A stretch of 40,098 bases of DNA from Roseococcus thiosulfatophilus (GTDB lineage Bacteria; Pseudomonadota; Alphaproteobacteria; Acetobacterales; Acetobacteraceae). The stretch's first letter is position 1; every line of letters begins with the position of its first letter. The position numbers and the translations under genes were made by a program. Below, piece by piece: positions 1 through 7,497 of this stretch. Below the pieces are notes generated by a model that saw nothing but the letters and a program-made list of their open reading frames with translations, was not told where the DNA came from and ran no database searches. Where the stretch lies: NCBI RefSeq assembly GCF_017311575.1, contig NZ_JAFFQY010000012.1, positions 1-40,098 of the forward strand, read 5' to 3'.

Positions 1-1
1 T

Positions 2-40
2 AGCAGACTCGCGCGCGCCAAGGCGAGGCCCATGGCTTGA
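2..40 (+). CDS. Possible 3' end of an upstream gene (trpA is a candidate)
   Basis: A short frame is open from the window edge to a TGA at 38-40 and ends in a basic, alanine-rich tail. In many alphaproteobacteria trpA lies directly upstream of accD, and trpA products often end in an Ala/Arg-rich helix, so this could be its last 12 codons. Only the position and the stop codon support this; the stretch is too short to identify by sequence. Confidence 0.25.
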   Translation, partial: SRLARAKARPMA

Positions 41-93
41 CCCGGAGGCCCCGGCGCACCATTCCATCCGCCTCCCCGAAGGCCCGGAAGACG

Positions 94-960
94 ATGAACT
101 GGATCAGTGAGTGGGCGCTGCCCAAGATCAAGACGCTGTTCGGCGCCCCGCGCGAGATGCCGGACAATCTCTGGCACAAATGCCCGTCCTGCGAAAAAAT
201 GATCTTCCAAAACGATTTGGAAGCCAATCTGCGCGTCTGCACCCATTGCGGCCACCACATGCGGCTCTCGTCCAAGCAGCGGCTGGACGCGACGCTGGAT
301 GAGGGCTGGCAGCGCGCCGACATCGAGAAGGTTCCGCTGGACCCGCTGCGCTTCAAGGACCAGCGCCGCTATGCCGACCGGCTGAAGGAGGCCCAGGCCA
401 AATCCGGCATGGAAGATGCCGTCATGGTCGGCCATGGCGCCATTGCCGGGCAGCGCGCGGTCGTCGCGGTGTTTGAATTCGCCTTCATGGCGGGCTCCAT
501 GGGTGCCGGCGTGGGCGAGGCGCTGGTGACGGCCGCGCGCCTCGCGGTGCTGCAGGACGCGCCGCTGGTGGTGTTCGCCTCGTCCGGCGGTGCGCGCATG
601 CAGGAGGGCGCGGTCAGCCTCATGCAGATGCCGCGCACGGTCATCGCCACCCAGATGGTGAAGGATGCCGGCCTGCCCTTCATCGTGGTGCTGTGCGACC
701 CGACCACGGGCGGTGTCACCGCCAGCTTCGCCATGCTGGGCGACATCCAGATCGCGGAGCCCGGCGCGCTGATCGGCTTCGCGGGCGCGCGCGTGATCGA
801 ACAGACCGTGCGGGAGAAGCTGCCCGAAGGCTTCCAGCGCGCCGAATACCTGCTGGCCAACGGCATTCTCGACATGGTGGTGAAGCGGGCCGAGATGCGC
901 CCCACCCTCGCCCGCCTGCTGGCCCTGCTGCGCGGCGAGCCCCGCGCCGAGGCGGCCTGA
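94..960 (+). CDS. accD: Acetyl-CoA carboxylase carboxyltransferase, beta subunit
   Basis: AccD is the beta half of the carboxyltransferase of acetyl-CoA carboxylase. With AccA it moves the carboxyl group from carboxybiotin to acetyl-CoA to give malonyl-CoA, the first step of fatty acid synthesis in the cytoplasm. The N-terminus carries the family's four-cysteine zinc finger at Cys30, Cys33, Cys49 and Cys52. The crotonase-like fold follows, with the glycine-rich stretch FASSGGARMQEG and the GGVTASFAMLGD segment that build the oxyanion holes and CoA site. At 288 residues it has the usual length. I chose the ATG at 94 because the product then begins MNWISEW, as AccD proteins commonly do; the frame is also open from an ATG at 37, but the 19 extra residues look unrelated. 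folC follows after 27 bases, so the two are probably cotranscribed. Confidence 0.96.
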   Translation: MNWISEWALPKIKTLFGAPREMPDNLWHKCPSCEKMIFQNDLEANLRVCTHCGHHMRLSSKQRLDATLDEGWQRADIEKVPLDPLRFKDQRRYADRLKEAQAKSGMEDAVMVGHGAIAGQRAVVAVFEFAFMAGSMGAGVGEALVTAARLAVLQDAPLVVFASSGGARMQEGAVSLMQMPRTVIATQMVKDAGLPFIVVLCDPTTGGVTASFAMLGDIQIAEPGALIGFAGARVIEQTVREKLPEGFQRAEYLLANGILDMVVKRAEMRPTLARLLALLRGEPRAEAA

Positions 961-968
961 CGCAGCGG

Positions 969-1000
969 CCATGAACGCGCTGAAACCATGAACGCGCTGA
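969..1000 (+). repeat. 15-bp direct repeat that duplicates the folC start
   Basis: CCATGAACGCGCTGA occurs perfectly at 969-983 and again at 986-1000, a period of 17 bases. The second copy supplies the folC start codon at 988. The first supplies an ATG at 971 that opens a six-codon frame (MNALKP) whose TGA at 989-991 overlaps the folC ATG. The duplication therefore places a mini-ORF in translational-coupling register just before folC. Neither ATG has a strong Shine-Dalgarno sequence. Confidence 0.7.
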
Positions 1001-2265
1001 CGGGGGGCCGGAGCGAGCCCATCATCACGCGGATGCACGCGCTGCATCCGAAGCTGATCGACCTCAGCCTGGGCCGGCTGGAGGCGCTGCTGGGCAAGCT
1101 CGGCCATCCGGAACGCAAGCTGCCGCCCGTGATCCATGTGGCGGGCACCAATGGCAAGGGTAGCACCTGCGCGGTGCTGCGCGCGGTGGCGGAAGCGGCC
1201 GGGCAGCGCGTGCACGCCTATACCTCGCCCCACCTGGTGCGCTTCCATGAGCGTATCCGCCTGGCCGGGCACCTCGTCACGGACGAGGCGCTGAGTGCCG
1301 CGCTGGAGGAGGTCGAGCGGGTGAATGGCGACACGCCCATCACCGTCTTCGAGATCACGACCGCCGTCGCCTTCCTGCTGTTCAGCCGCGTGCCGGCCGA
1401 TGTGCTGGTGCTGGAGGTGGGCCTGGGCGGGCGCTTGGACGCGACCAATGTGGTGCGCGACCCGGTGGCGACCGCGATCGCCTCCATCTCCATGGACCAC
1501 ATGGATTTCCTGGGGAACGACCTGGGCTCCATCGCCTTCGAGAAGGCGGGCATCATCAAGGCTGGCGTGCCCTGCGCGACCGGGGCACAGGCGCCCGAGG
1601 CGCTGTCGGTCATCGCCGCCCGCGCGGCCGAACTGGGCGCGCCCCTGCTGGCGCGCGGCGCGGCCTGGGAGGTGGACGCCGCCGGCTACCGCGATGCCCA
1701 TGGCGCCATCCCCCTGCTCCGCTTCGGCCTGCCGGGTGCCCACCAGCCGGACAATGCCGGCATCGCGCTCGCCGCGCTGCGCGCCTGGAACCCCACCTGG
1801 CTGACCGATGCCGCCTGCGCCGAAGGTGTCGCCTCGGCCCGCTGGCCCGCGCGTCTGCAACGGCTGCACGGGCGCCTCGCCCCCCCCGCCCCCTGGGAAC
1901 TCTGGCTCGATGGCGGGCACAATGAGGGCGCGGGGCGCGCCCTGGCCGAGACGCTGGCCCAATGGCGCGACCGGCCGCTGCACCTTCTGGTGGGCATGAA
2001 GCAGGGCAAGACGGCGGAGGGTTTCCTGGCCCCGCTGATGCCGCTCGGCACCACGCTCACCGCCATCCGGGAGGCGGGGCAGCATTTGGCCATGCCGGTG
2101 GAGGAGATCATCGCCGCCAGCGGCGGGCGGGCCGTGGCGGGACCGGACCTCGCCACCGCCCTGCCCCGGCTGCTGGAGAGCGCGCCGCCCGGGCGCATCC
2201 TGATCTGCGGCAGCCTCTATCTGGCGGGCGAGGTGCTGAAGGCGGACGGCACCCTGCCGGATTGA
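988..2265 (+). CDS. folC: Dihydrofolate synthase / folylpolyglutamate synthase
   Basis: FolC is a cytoplasmic ATP-dependent ligase of the Mur-ligase family. It joins L-glutamate to dihydropteroate and lengthens the gamma-glutamyl tail of folates. The P-loop GTNGKGST is at residues 53-60, followed by the TSPHLVRFHERI segment typical of FolC, the GLGGRLDATN motif of the central ATPase domain and a smaller C-terminal Rossmann-like domain with the LDGGHNEGAG signature. At 425 residues it is normal length. The start at 988 is not certain: residues 1-15 are unlike most homologues and an in-frame ATG at 1033 would start nearer the conserved region. The gene follows accD in the same direction and its first codon overlaps the stop of a six-codon leader ORF. 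Confidence 0.95.
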   Translation: MNALTGGRSEPIITRMHALHPKLIDLSLGRLEALLGKLGHPERKLPPVIHVAGTNGKGSTCAVLRAVAEAAGQRVHAYTSPHLVRFHERIRLAGHLVTDEALSAALEEVERVNGDTPITVFEITTAVAFLLFSRVPADVLVLEVGLGGRLDATNVVRDPVATAIASISMDHMDFLGNDLGSIAFEKAGIIKAGVPCATGAQAPEALSVIAARAAELGAPLLARGAAWEVDAAGYRDAHGAIPLLRFGLPGAHQPDNAGIALAALRAWNPTWLTDAACAEGVASARWPARLQRLHGRLAPPAPWELWLDGGHNEGAGRALAETLAQWRDRPLHLLVGMKQGKTAEGFLAPLMPLGTTLTAIREAGQHLAMPVEEIIAASGGRAVAGPDLATALPRLLESAPPGRILICGSLYLAGEVLKADGTLPD

Positions 2266-2269
2266 GGCT

Positions 2270-2551
2270 TCAGTCCAGCCCCGAGGCCGCCCGTATGGCC
2301 CGGCGCAGCCAGGCGATGCCCACCCGCACCTGGCCCTCCGCGCAGAGCCGGCGCCCCTCGGCCGCCATGCTGCGCGGCGCCTCGGCCTCGGCGCCCGGCA
2401 GGGTGGCGAAACGTTCGGACAGGGAGTGGCAATATTCCCGCGTGGTGGTGGTCATCCGCACCGCGCCACTGGCCGCCGGCGCGCGCTCCGAAGAGGCGAG
2501 CAACGGCACCACCAACGACAAGAGAGCCAAAATGGACCGCATGAGAAACAT
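2270..2551 (-). CDS. Small exported protein of unknown function
   Basis: This 93-residue protein begins with a basic-hydrophobic segment (residues 1 to about 27) that looks like a Sec signal peptide with an Ala-rich cleavage region. The mature part is about 65 residues, mostly helical in character, with two cysteines (Cys41 and Cys70) that could form a disulfide in the periplasm. It ends in a basic helix containing WLRRAI. The gene converges on folC with only 4 bases between the stop codons. I do not recognise a named family. The signal peptide, the paired cysteines and the snug fit between folC and arfB argue that it is a real gene. An alternative start is the ATG three codons downstream. 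Confidence 0.6.
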   Translation of the reverse strand: MFLMRSILALLSLVVPLLASSERAPAASGAVRMTTTTREYCHSLSERFATLPGAEAEAPRSMAAEGRRLCAEGQVRVGIAWLRRAIRAASGLD

Positions 2552-2612
2552 ATGCGCCGCATGGCCTCACGCGCCAGTGGGCCGAGGGTGAAGGCTGCGT
2601 CATTCGACGGCG

Positions 2613-3017
2613 TCATTCGGGCGGCGGCGCGCCCCGCAGCCGCTTGGTGGCGCCCCGCTTCGTCTTGCTGTCCATGCGCCGCTGCTGGGAACCGCGCGTC
2701 GGCTTGGTGGCACGGCGGATGGGGGGTGGCGGGGCCGCGGCCTCGTCCAGCAGGGCCTGGAGGCGTTCCATCGCGTCCTCGCGGTTGCGCTCGCGCAGGC
2801 GGTGGCGCTGGGCGGTGAGCACCACCACGCCGTCCTTCGTCATGCGGCGCCCGGCCAGGGTGGCGAGGCGGCGCAGGATGCGTTCCGGCAGGTTGGCGGC
2901 GGCGGCGTTGTAGCGGAGCTGGACCGCGGTCTCGAGCTTGTTGACGTTCTGCCCCCCGGGGCCGGAGGACCGGAGGAAATCCTCCTCGACCAAGGCGGGG
3001 TCTATGGTGACACGCAT
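2613..3017 (-). CDS. arfB: Alternative ribosome-rescue factor ArfB (YaeJ-type peptidyl-tRNA hydrolase)
   Basis: ArfB enters ribosomes stalled at the end of broken mRNAs, senses the empty mRNA channel with its basic tail and hydrolyses the peptidyl-tRNA. The release-factor GGQ motif lies in SSGPGGQNVNK with GGQ at residues 21-23, followed by the short catalytic domain. A strongly basic C-terminal tail (KTKRGATKRLRG) is what the protein uses to read the ribosomal tunnel. Its 134 residues match the family. The start at 3017 is set by homology; the frame is open further upstream but that part is out-of-frame eutC. The ATG overlaps the eutC stop by one base (TGATG), so ArfB is probably translated by coupling from the ethanolamine ammonia-lyase mRNA, an unusual partner for a rescue factor. 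Confidence 0.93.
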   Translation of the reverse strand: MRVTIDPALVEEDFLRSSGPGGQNVNKLETAVQLRYNAAAANLPERILRRLATLAGRRMTKDGVVVLTAQRHRLRERNREDAMERLQALLDEAAAPPPPIRRATKPTRGSQQRRMDSKTKRGATKRLRGAPPPE

Positions 3018-3709
3018 CAGGGAGCCAACCGGTTCTGGGCGGGCATGTCGTCCTTCAGCGCCACGCCGGAGGCGCCCAGCGCGCGGGCGCCGCGCAGCAG
3101 CCAGTGCAGCTTGGCCGCGGCATCCGCGTGCGACAGCCCGCCCGGGCGGATGTTGCTGATGCAGTTGCGCTCCGCGTCGCTGCGACCGGGCCGCGGCGCC
3201 CAGGTGAGGTAGAGGCCCACACTGTCCTGCGCGGACAGCCCAGGCCGTTCGCCGATCATCACCACCACGGCCTCCGCGCCCATGGCATGCGCGATGTCGT
3301 CGCCGAGCGCCACGCGGGCCTGCAGCGCCACCACCACGGGCCAATCCGCGCCCAGGGCGCACAGCAGGGCGGCGGCCTGGGATTGCACGCCGGTGGCGCA
3401 AAGCCCGTCGGCGACCACCACGACCACGCCGCCCGTCCGGGACAGGCGGGCGCGGTCCTCCGCGCGCAGGCGGCGGCCGAGATCGGGGCGCAGCAGGTAT
3501 TCGCGCCGGTCGCGCGCCTCGCTCCGCACCACGGGGGCGTCGAAGCCGAGTGCCGCCGGGTCCAGCGCGGACCAGACGGCGTCGCGCGCCGCCGCATGCG
3601 CCTCCTGGAAGTCCAGATGCGCCGCCGTGGGCAGCGAGGTGCCGGCGCGGCCCAACGCCACGCGGGCGGAGGTGAAGCGGCGCAGGCTGTGGGTCGGGAC
3701 CAGCGTCAT
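3017..3709 (-). CDS. eutC: Ethanolamine ammonia-lyase, small (light) subunit
   Basis: EutC pairs with EutB in the adenosylcobalamin-dependent lyase that splits ethanolamine into acetaldehyde and ammonia. The protein shows the light-chain features: an N-terminal TSARVALGRAGTSLPT segment, a central REYLLRPDLGRRL stretch and a VVVVADGLCATGVQSQAA segment of the B12-binding Rossmann-like domain, then VVMIGERPGLSAQDSVGLY. At 230 residues it lacks the longer N-terminal extension of the roughly 295-residue enterobacterial protein, which is common in shorter homologues. It overlaps eutB by four bases (ATGA) and arfB by one base. No microcompartment shell genes, EutA reactivase or aldehyde dehydrogenase are nearby, so this is a minimal eutBC pair. 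Confidence 0.95.
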   Translation of the reverse strand: MTLVPTHSLRRFTSARVALGRAGTSLPTAAHLDFQEAHAAARDAVWSALDPAALGFDAPVVRSEARDRREYLLRPDLGRRLRAEDRARLSRTGGVVVVVADGLCATGVQSQAAALLCALGADWPVVVALQARVALGDDIAHAMGAEAVVVMIGERPGLSAQDSVGLYLTWAPRPGRSDAERNCISNIRPGGLSHADAAAKLHWLLRGARALGASGVALKDDMPAQNRLAP

Positions 3710-5067
3710 GACAGGCCGATCAGCGCCGGCGCCATGCGTTCGGGAATGCGCGCCCCCTCGCCGATGCCCATGCGTTCCAGCCAGGCCGCGAATTCCGGCG
3801 CGGGCGTCTTGCCCAGCAAAGCGCGCGCCGTGAGGCCATCGTGGAAGCTGGTGGATTGGTAGGCCAGCATCACGTCATCCGCCCCCGGCACGCCCATGAT
3901 GTAGGTGACGCCCGCCACGGCCAGGTTGATCAGCAGCGCGTCCATGTCGTCCTGGTCGGCCTCGGCGTGGTTGGTGTAGCAGACATCCACGCCCATCGGC
4001 AGGCCGAGCAGCTTGCCGCAGAAATGATCCTCCAGCCCCGCGCGCGCGATCTGCTTGCCGTCGAAGAGGTATTCGGGGCCGATGAAGCCCACCACGGAAT
4101 TCACCAGCAGCGGGTCGAAGGCGCGGGCGACGGCATAGGCGCGGGCCTCGAGGGTCTGCTGGTCCACGCCGTGATGGGCATTGGCCGAGAGCGCGCTGCC
4201 CTGGCCCGTCTCGAAATACATGACGTTTTGGCCGACTGTGCCGCGCTGCAACGCCAGCGCGGCGGATTGCGCCTCGGCCAGCAGGGCCATGGTGACGCCG
4301 AAGCTTTCGTTCACGCCCTGGGTGCCGCCAATGGACTGGAACACCAGGTCGGTCGGCGCGCCGCGCTCCATGGCCAGCAGCGCCGTCGTCACATGGCACA
4401 GCACACAGCTTTGCGTGGGAATGTCGAAGCGGGTGCGGACCTCGTCCAGCATCGTGAGCAGCGTCATCACCTGGGTCACGTTGTCAGTGGCGGGGTTCAC
4501 GCCGATCACGGCATCGCCCGCGCCCAGCAGCAAGCCATCCAGCACCGCGGCCGCGACACCGCGCGCGTCATCGGTCGGGTCATTGGGTTGCAGGCGGATG
4601 GAGAGCGTGCCCGGCAGCCCGATGGTGTTGCGGAAGCGCGTGACCACGCGGCACTTCGCCGCCACCGTGACCAGATCGGACAGGCGCATGATCTTGGAGA
4701 CGGCGGCCGCCATCTCGGGCGTGATGCCACGGCGGATGGGCGGCAGCGCCTCGGGCGGCGCGGCCAGCAGCCAGTCGCGGAACCCGCCCACCGTCAGATG
4801 CGCGATGGGCGCGAAGGCGTTGGGATCATGCCCATCCATGATGAGGCGCGTGACGTCATCCGCCTCATACGGGATCACCGCCTCATGGAGAAAATGCTTC
4901 AGCGGCAGGTCGGCCAACGCCCGCTGCGCGGCCACCCGCTCGGCACCGCTCTGCGCCGCGACACCCGCCAGCGCATCGCCCGAGCGGAAGGGCGTGGCGC
5001 GGGCCAGCAGCGTCCGCAAATCCTCGAACACGTATTGGGTGCCCGCCACGCTCTGCCGGAATGCCAT
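3706..5067 (-). CDS. eutB: Ethanolamine ammonia-lyase, large (heavy) subunit
   Basis: EutB is the catalytic TIM-barrel subunit of ethanolamine ammonia-lyase and binds ethanolamine beneath adenosylcobalamin. Recognisable blocks include GVNPATDN (Asn191), which contacts substrate in characterised enzymes, YFETGQGSALS with Glu286 at the known active-site glutamate, and DPLLVNSVVGFIGPEYLFDG. The ATG at 5067 gives 453 residues, the same length as the E. coli protein. The frame is open 21 residues further to a start at 5130, but that extension is unlike EutB and would overlap the divergent gene. Only 61 bases separate this start from the divergent TPP-enzyme gene, so the two promoters share a short region. 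Ethanolamine released from phospholipids could serve here as nitrogen and carbon source. Confidence 0.96.
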   Translation of the reverse strand: MAFRQSVAGTQYVFEDLRTLLARATPFRSGDALAGVAAQSGAERVAAQRALADLPLKHFLHEAVIPYEADDVTRLIMDGHDPNAFAPIAHLTVGGFRDWLLAAPPEALPPIRRGITPEMAAAVSKIMRLSDLVTVAAKCRVVTRFRNTIGLPGTLSIRLQPNDPTDDARGVAAAVLDGLLLGAGDAVIGVNPATDNVTQVMTLLTMLDEVRTRFDIPTQSCVLCHVTTALLAMERGAPTDLVFQSIGGTQGVNESFGVTMALLAEAQSAALALQRGTVGQNVMYFETGQGSALSANAHHGVDQQTLEARAYAVARAFDPLLVNSVVGFIGPEYLFDGKQIARAGLEDHFCGKLLGLPMGVDVCYTNHAEADQDDMDALLINLAVAGVTYIMGVPGADDVMLAYQSTSFHDGLTARALLGKTPAPEFAAWLERMGIGEGARIPERMAPALIGLS

Positions 5068-5128
5068 GCCCGCCCCGCTTGCCAGATCCCCGCGCGGACC
5101 GGAAACTCCCCGGCAACGGAGGACGTTC

Positions 5129-5680
5129 ATGAGTCACAGCACGGTCGAGACCGCGCCCGATGCCCAGGCCGATTGGCCCGATGGCATCTATGCGCTGCTC
5201 AAGCAGTATTCAATCCGCCAGGTGGCGTTGGTGCCCGATGCCGGGCATTCGCGCCTGATCAAGCGCTGCCTCGGCGACAACGAACTCCGCGTGGTGACGC
5301 TGACCACGGAGGAGGAGGGCATCGCCCTCATGCAGGGCGCCTGGCTGGGCGGCGAGCGCTCGGTGATGCTCATGCAGTCCTCGGGGGTGGGGAACTGCAT
5401 CAACATGCTCTCCCTCTCCTCCATCCACCGCACGCCCATGCCGATGATCGTGACGATGCGTGGCGATTTCGGCGAGTTCAACCCGGCGCAGGTCGCCATG
5501 GGCCAGGCCACCCAGGCGGTGCTGGAGGCCATGGGCACCCTCGTCCACCGCGCCGACCGGCCCGAGGATGTGCTGCCCACGGTGGAGGCTTCCCTCAAGC
5601 TCGCCTTCAACACCTTCCGCCCCACCGCGACGCTGATCGGCCAGCGGGTGCTGGGCGCCAAGACCTTCGGGAAGGACTGA
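5129..5680 (+). CDS. TPP-dependent decarboxylase, alpha (Pyr-domain) subunit, ComD / sulfopyruvate decarboxylase-like
   Basis: This 183-residue protein is the pyrimidine-binding half of a split thiamine-diphosphate decarboxylase. The activating glutamate sits in TTEEEGIALMQGAW, and MQSSGVGNCINMLS is the block typical of ComD-type sulfopyruvate and phosphonopyruvate decarboxylases. It also has TPMPMIVTMRGDFGEFNP and ends in an amphipathic region. A strong GGAGG lies just upstream of the ATG. The partner subunit begins three bases after its stop, so they form a two-gene unit. In characterised relatives the pair converts 3-sulfopyruvate or phosphonopyruvate to the aldehyde. The real substrate cannot be read from the sequence; the adjacent 2-hydroxyacid dehydrogenase suggests a 2-oxo acid made by oxidising a hydroxy acid. 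Confidence 0.8.
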   Translation: MSHSTVETAPDAQADWPDGIYALLKQYSIRQVALVPDAGHSRLIKRCLGDNELRVVTLTTEEEGIALMQGAWLGGERSVMLMQSSGVGNCINMLSLSSIHRTPMPMIVTMRGDFGEFNPAQVAMGQATQAVLEAMGTLVHRADRPEDVLPTVEASLKLAFNTFRPTATLIGQRVLGAKTFGKD

Positions 5681-5683
5681 GCC

Positions 5684-6283
5684 ATGCTCGCACCCTCGGG
5701 GAAGATTGATCGGCGCGAACTCACCCGCGCCCTCCTGGCCGACCGCGGCGGCATGCTGGTCATCGCGGGCCTGGGCGCGCCGGCCTGGGACATCACGGCC
5801 ATCGGCGACAGCCCGCAGAACCTGCCGCTCTGGGGCGGCATGGGCGGGGCGGCGATGATCGGCCTCGGCCTCGCCCTCGCCCAGCCCAGCCGCCGCGTGC
5901 TGGTGCTGACGGGCGATGGCGAGATGCTGATGGGCATCGGCAGCCTCGCCACCATCGCGCACCAGGCGCCGAAGAACCTCGCCATCGTCGTTCAGGACAA
6001 TGAACACTACGGCGAGACGGGCATGCAGGAGACGGCCACGCGCCACGGCACGGACCTCGCCACCATGGCGCGCGGCGCGGGCATCAAACACACCATGCTC
6101 GTCACCGAGGCCGGCGACGTGCCCGCCCTGGTCAAGGCCGCCCGCGAAGGCGATGGCCCCTTCTTCGGCGTGGTGAAGGTGGATGCGGGCAACAAGCCCC
6201 TCGTCCTGCCGCCCCGCGAAGGCGCCATCCTCCAGGCCAGGATGCGGGAACACCTCATGGGGCCGCAGGCGCACCTGGCGTGA
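5684..6283 (+). CDS. TPP-dependent decarboxylase, beta (PP-domain) subunit, ComE / sulfopyruvate decarboxylase-like
   Basis: This 199-residue protein is the diphosphate-binding half of the same split TPP enzyme. The cofactor motif begins at GDG (residues 77-79) and ends with the QDN asparagine at residue 106, which together bind Mg-diphosphate. LWGGMGGAAMIGLGLALAQP precedes it, and the following EHYGETGMQET block resembles ComE proteins. Length fits a stand-alone beta subunit (about 190 residues). It lies three bases after the alpha subunit, and the 239-base gap to the next gene is filled with perfect hairpins, which may separate expression of this pair from the downstream dehydrogenase and PrpD genes. 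Related annotations include phosphonopyruvate decarboxylase and acetolactate synthase-like protein. Confidence 0.8.
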   Translation: MLAPSGKIDRRELTRALLADRGGMLVIAGLGAPAWDITAIGDSPQNLPLWGGMGGAAMIGLGLALAQPSRRVLVLTGDGEMLMGIGSLATIAHQAPKNLAIVVQDNEHYGETGMQETATRHGTDLATMARGAGIKHTMLVTEAGDVPALVKAAREGDGPFFGVVKVDAGNKPLVLPPREGAILQARMREHLMGPQAHLA

Positions 6284-6290
6284 GCCTTGT

Positions 6291-6497
6291 GGTGGGCGCC
6301 GCGGGGAGGACGCCGTCCTCCCCGAACCCCACCTGCCAAGGGCCAGTGGGCCCTTGGAACCATTGAGTTTGTTGGGTTTCAGGAGGGGGTTTCACCCCCT
6401 CCTGAAACCCAACCAGACTGAACAGGTCCAGGAGCCCACCGGCTCCTGGCGGGGTGGGTCCGGGAGGGGCGGCGCCCCTCCCGGGAGCGCCCCACCC
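6291..6497. repeat. Cluster of five consecutive perfect inverted repeats
   Basis: Five hairpins follow one another between two co-directional genes. Arms are at 6303-6311/6315-6323 (9 bp, 3-base loop, with an outer GGTGGG/CCCACC pair at 6291-6296/6328-6333), 6336-6344/6349-6357 (9 bp), 6371-6390/6394-6413 (20 bp, loop TTC), 6428-6436/6441-6449 (9 bp) and 6460-6470/6474-6484 (11 bp, loop GGC). None is followed by a T-run, so ordinary intrinsic termination is unlikely. The block resembles REP/palindromic intergenic elements, but whether it recurs in the genome cannot be seen here. Confidence 0.85.
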
Positions 6498-6522
6498 ACA
6501 TCGCCACACCGAGAGGCCCCTG

Positions 6523-7497
6523 ATGCCCCATGTCGTTCTCCTGCGTCCTGTCCATGCTGATGCGCTCGCGCGGCTGGAGGCCGAGCCCGGCTACACGGTC
6601 GAGACGCTGCTCAACCCGAACAAGGACAATTTGCCGGGCGTGATGGCGCGGGCGGATGCGATCATCGTGCGCGCCACGCCGATCAACGCGGAGTTCCTGG
6701 ACATCTCGCCCAAGCTGTCCATCGTGGCGCGGCATGGCGTGGGCTATGACGCGGTGGACGTGCCGGAGCTGACAAAGCGCGGCATTCCCCTGACCGTGAC
6801 GGCCGATGCCAATGCGCTGTCGGTGGCCGAGCACGCGATGATGCTGATGCTGAACATCGCGAAGCAGCTGAAGGTCTTCGACATCAACACCCGCGCAGAG
6901 AAGTGGAGCACCATTGACGCGCCCCAGGCCTATGACCTGTCGGGGATGACGGTGCTGGTGGTGGGCTTCGGCCGCATCGGCGGGCGGGTGGCGCGGCTGT
7001 GCCATGCCTTCGGGATGGATGTGCTGGTGCATGACCCGGCGATCCCGATGAACACGGTGAAGGGCGCGGGCTTCCGCTATGCGAAGACCCTGCAGGAAGG
7101 GCTGGCGCAGGCGGATTGGGTGACGATGCACTGCCCGTCCAACACCCAGAACCGCGGCATGGTGAACGCGGAATTCCTGGCGGCGATGAAGCCCGGCGCG
7201 CGCTTCATCAACACCGCCCGCGGCACGCTGGTGAACGAGGAGGCGCTGGCCGCCGCACTCCGCACCGGCCAGGTGGGCGCCGCCGGCGTGGACGTGTTCT
7301 GGGAGGAGCCGGTGAAGGCCTCCAACCCGCTGCTGAACGCGCCCAACGTGATCGCGACGCCGCATTCGGCGGCGGGGACGGACCAGGGCATGCGGCGCAT
7401 GGGGCTCTCGGCCGTCTCCTCCATCATCGGCCACTTCAAGGGCGAGCTGGACGAGGACATGGTCATCAACAAGGAAGTGCTGCGGGGGAACCGGTGA
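6523..7497 (+). CDS. D-isomer-specific 2-hydroxyacid dehydrogenase (phosphoglycerate dehydrogenase-like)
   Basis: This is an NAD-dependent dehydrogenase that interconverts a 2-hydroxy acid and a 2-oxo acid. The dinucleotide motif GFGRIG is at residues 148-153 and Asp171 marks NAD rather than NADP preference. The catalytic triad is in place: Arg233 in NTARGTLVN, Glu262 in FWEEP and His281 in ATPHSAAG. The ATG at 6523 gives 324 residues, as in stand-alone members without the ACT domain of SerA, so serine synthesis is less likely. It overlaps the next gene by four bases and lies downstream of a ComDE-like decarboxylase. Some family members oxidise (S)-sulfolactate to sulfopyruvate, which would fit that decarboxylase, but this is only an inference from context. 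Confidence 0.88.
   Translation: MPHVVLLRPVHADALARLEAEPGYTVETLLNPNKDNLPGVMARADAIIVRATPINAEFLDISPKLSIVARHGVGYDAVDVPELTKRGIPLTVTADANALSVAEHAMMLMLNIAKQLKVFDINTRAEKWSTIDAPQAYDLSGMTVLVVGFGRIGGRVARLCHAFGMDVLVHDPAIPMNTVKGAGFRYAKTLQEGLAQADWVTMHCPSNTQNRGMVNAEFLAAMKPGARFINTARGTLVNEEALAAALRTGQVGAAGVDVFWEEPVKASNPLLNAPNVIATPHSAAGTDQGMRRMGLSAVSSIIGHFKGELDEDMVINKEVLRGNR

Noticed and set aside
37..93. N-terminal extension of AccD from the ATG at 37
   Set aside because: The extra 19 residues are Arg/Pro-rich and unlike AccD; the canonical MNWISEW start at 94 fits the family.
3259..3597. Overlapping frame within eutC
   Set aside because: Arg/Trp/Pro-rich shadow product without recognisable domain; eutC itself is intact.
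3841..5709. Long open frame antisense to eutB, and similar ones opposite the amidohydrolase, MCP and 7-9 kb genes
   Set aside because: High GC removes stop codons from shadow frames. The sense frames encode clear families and the antisense products do not.
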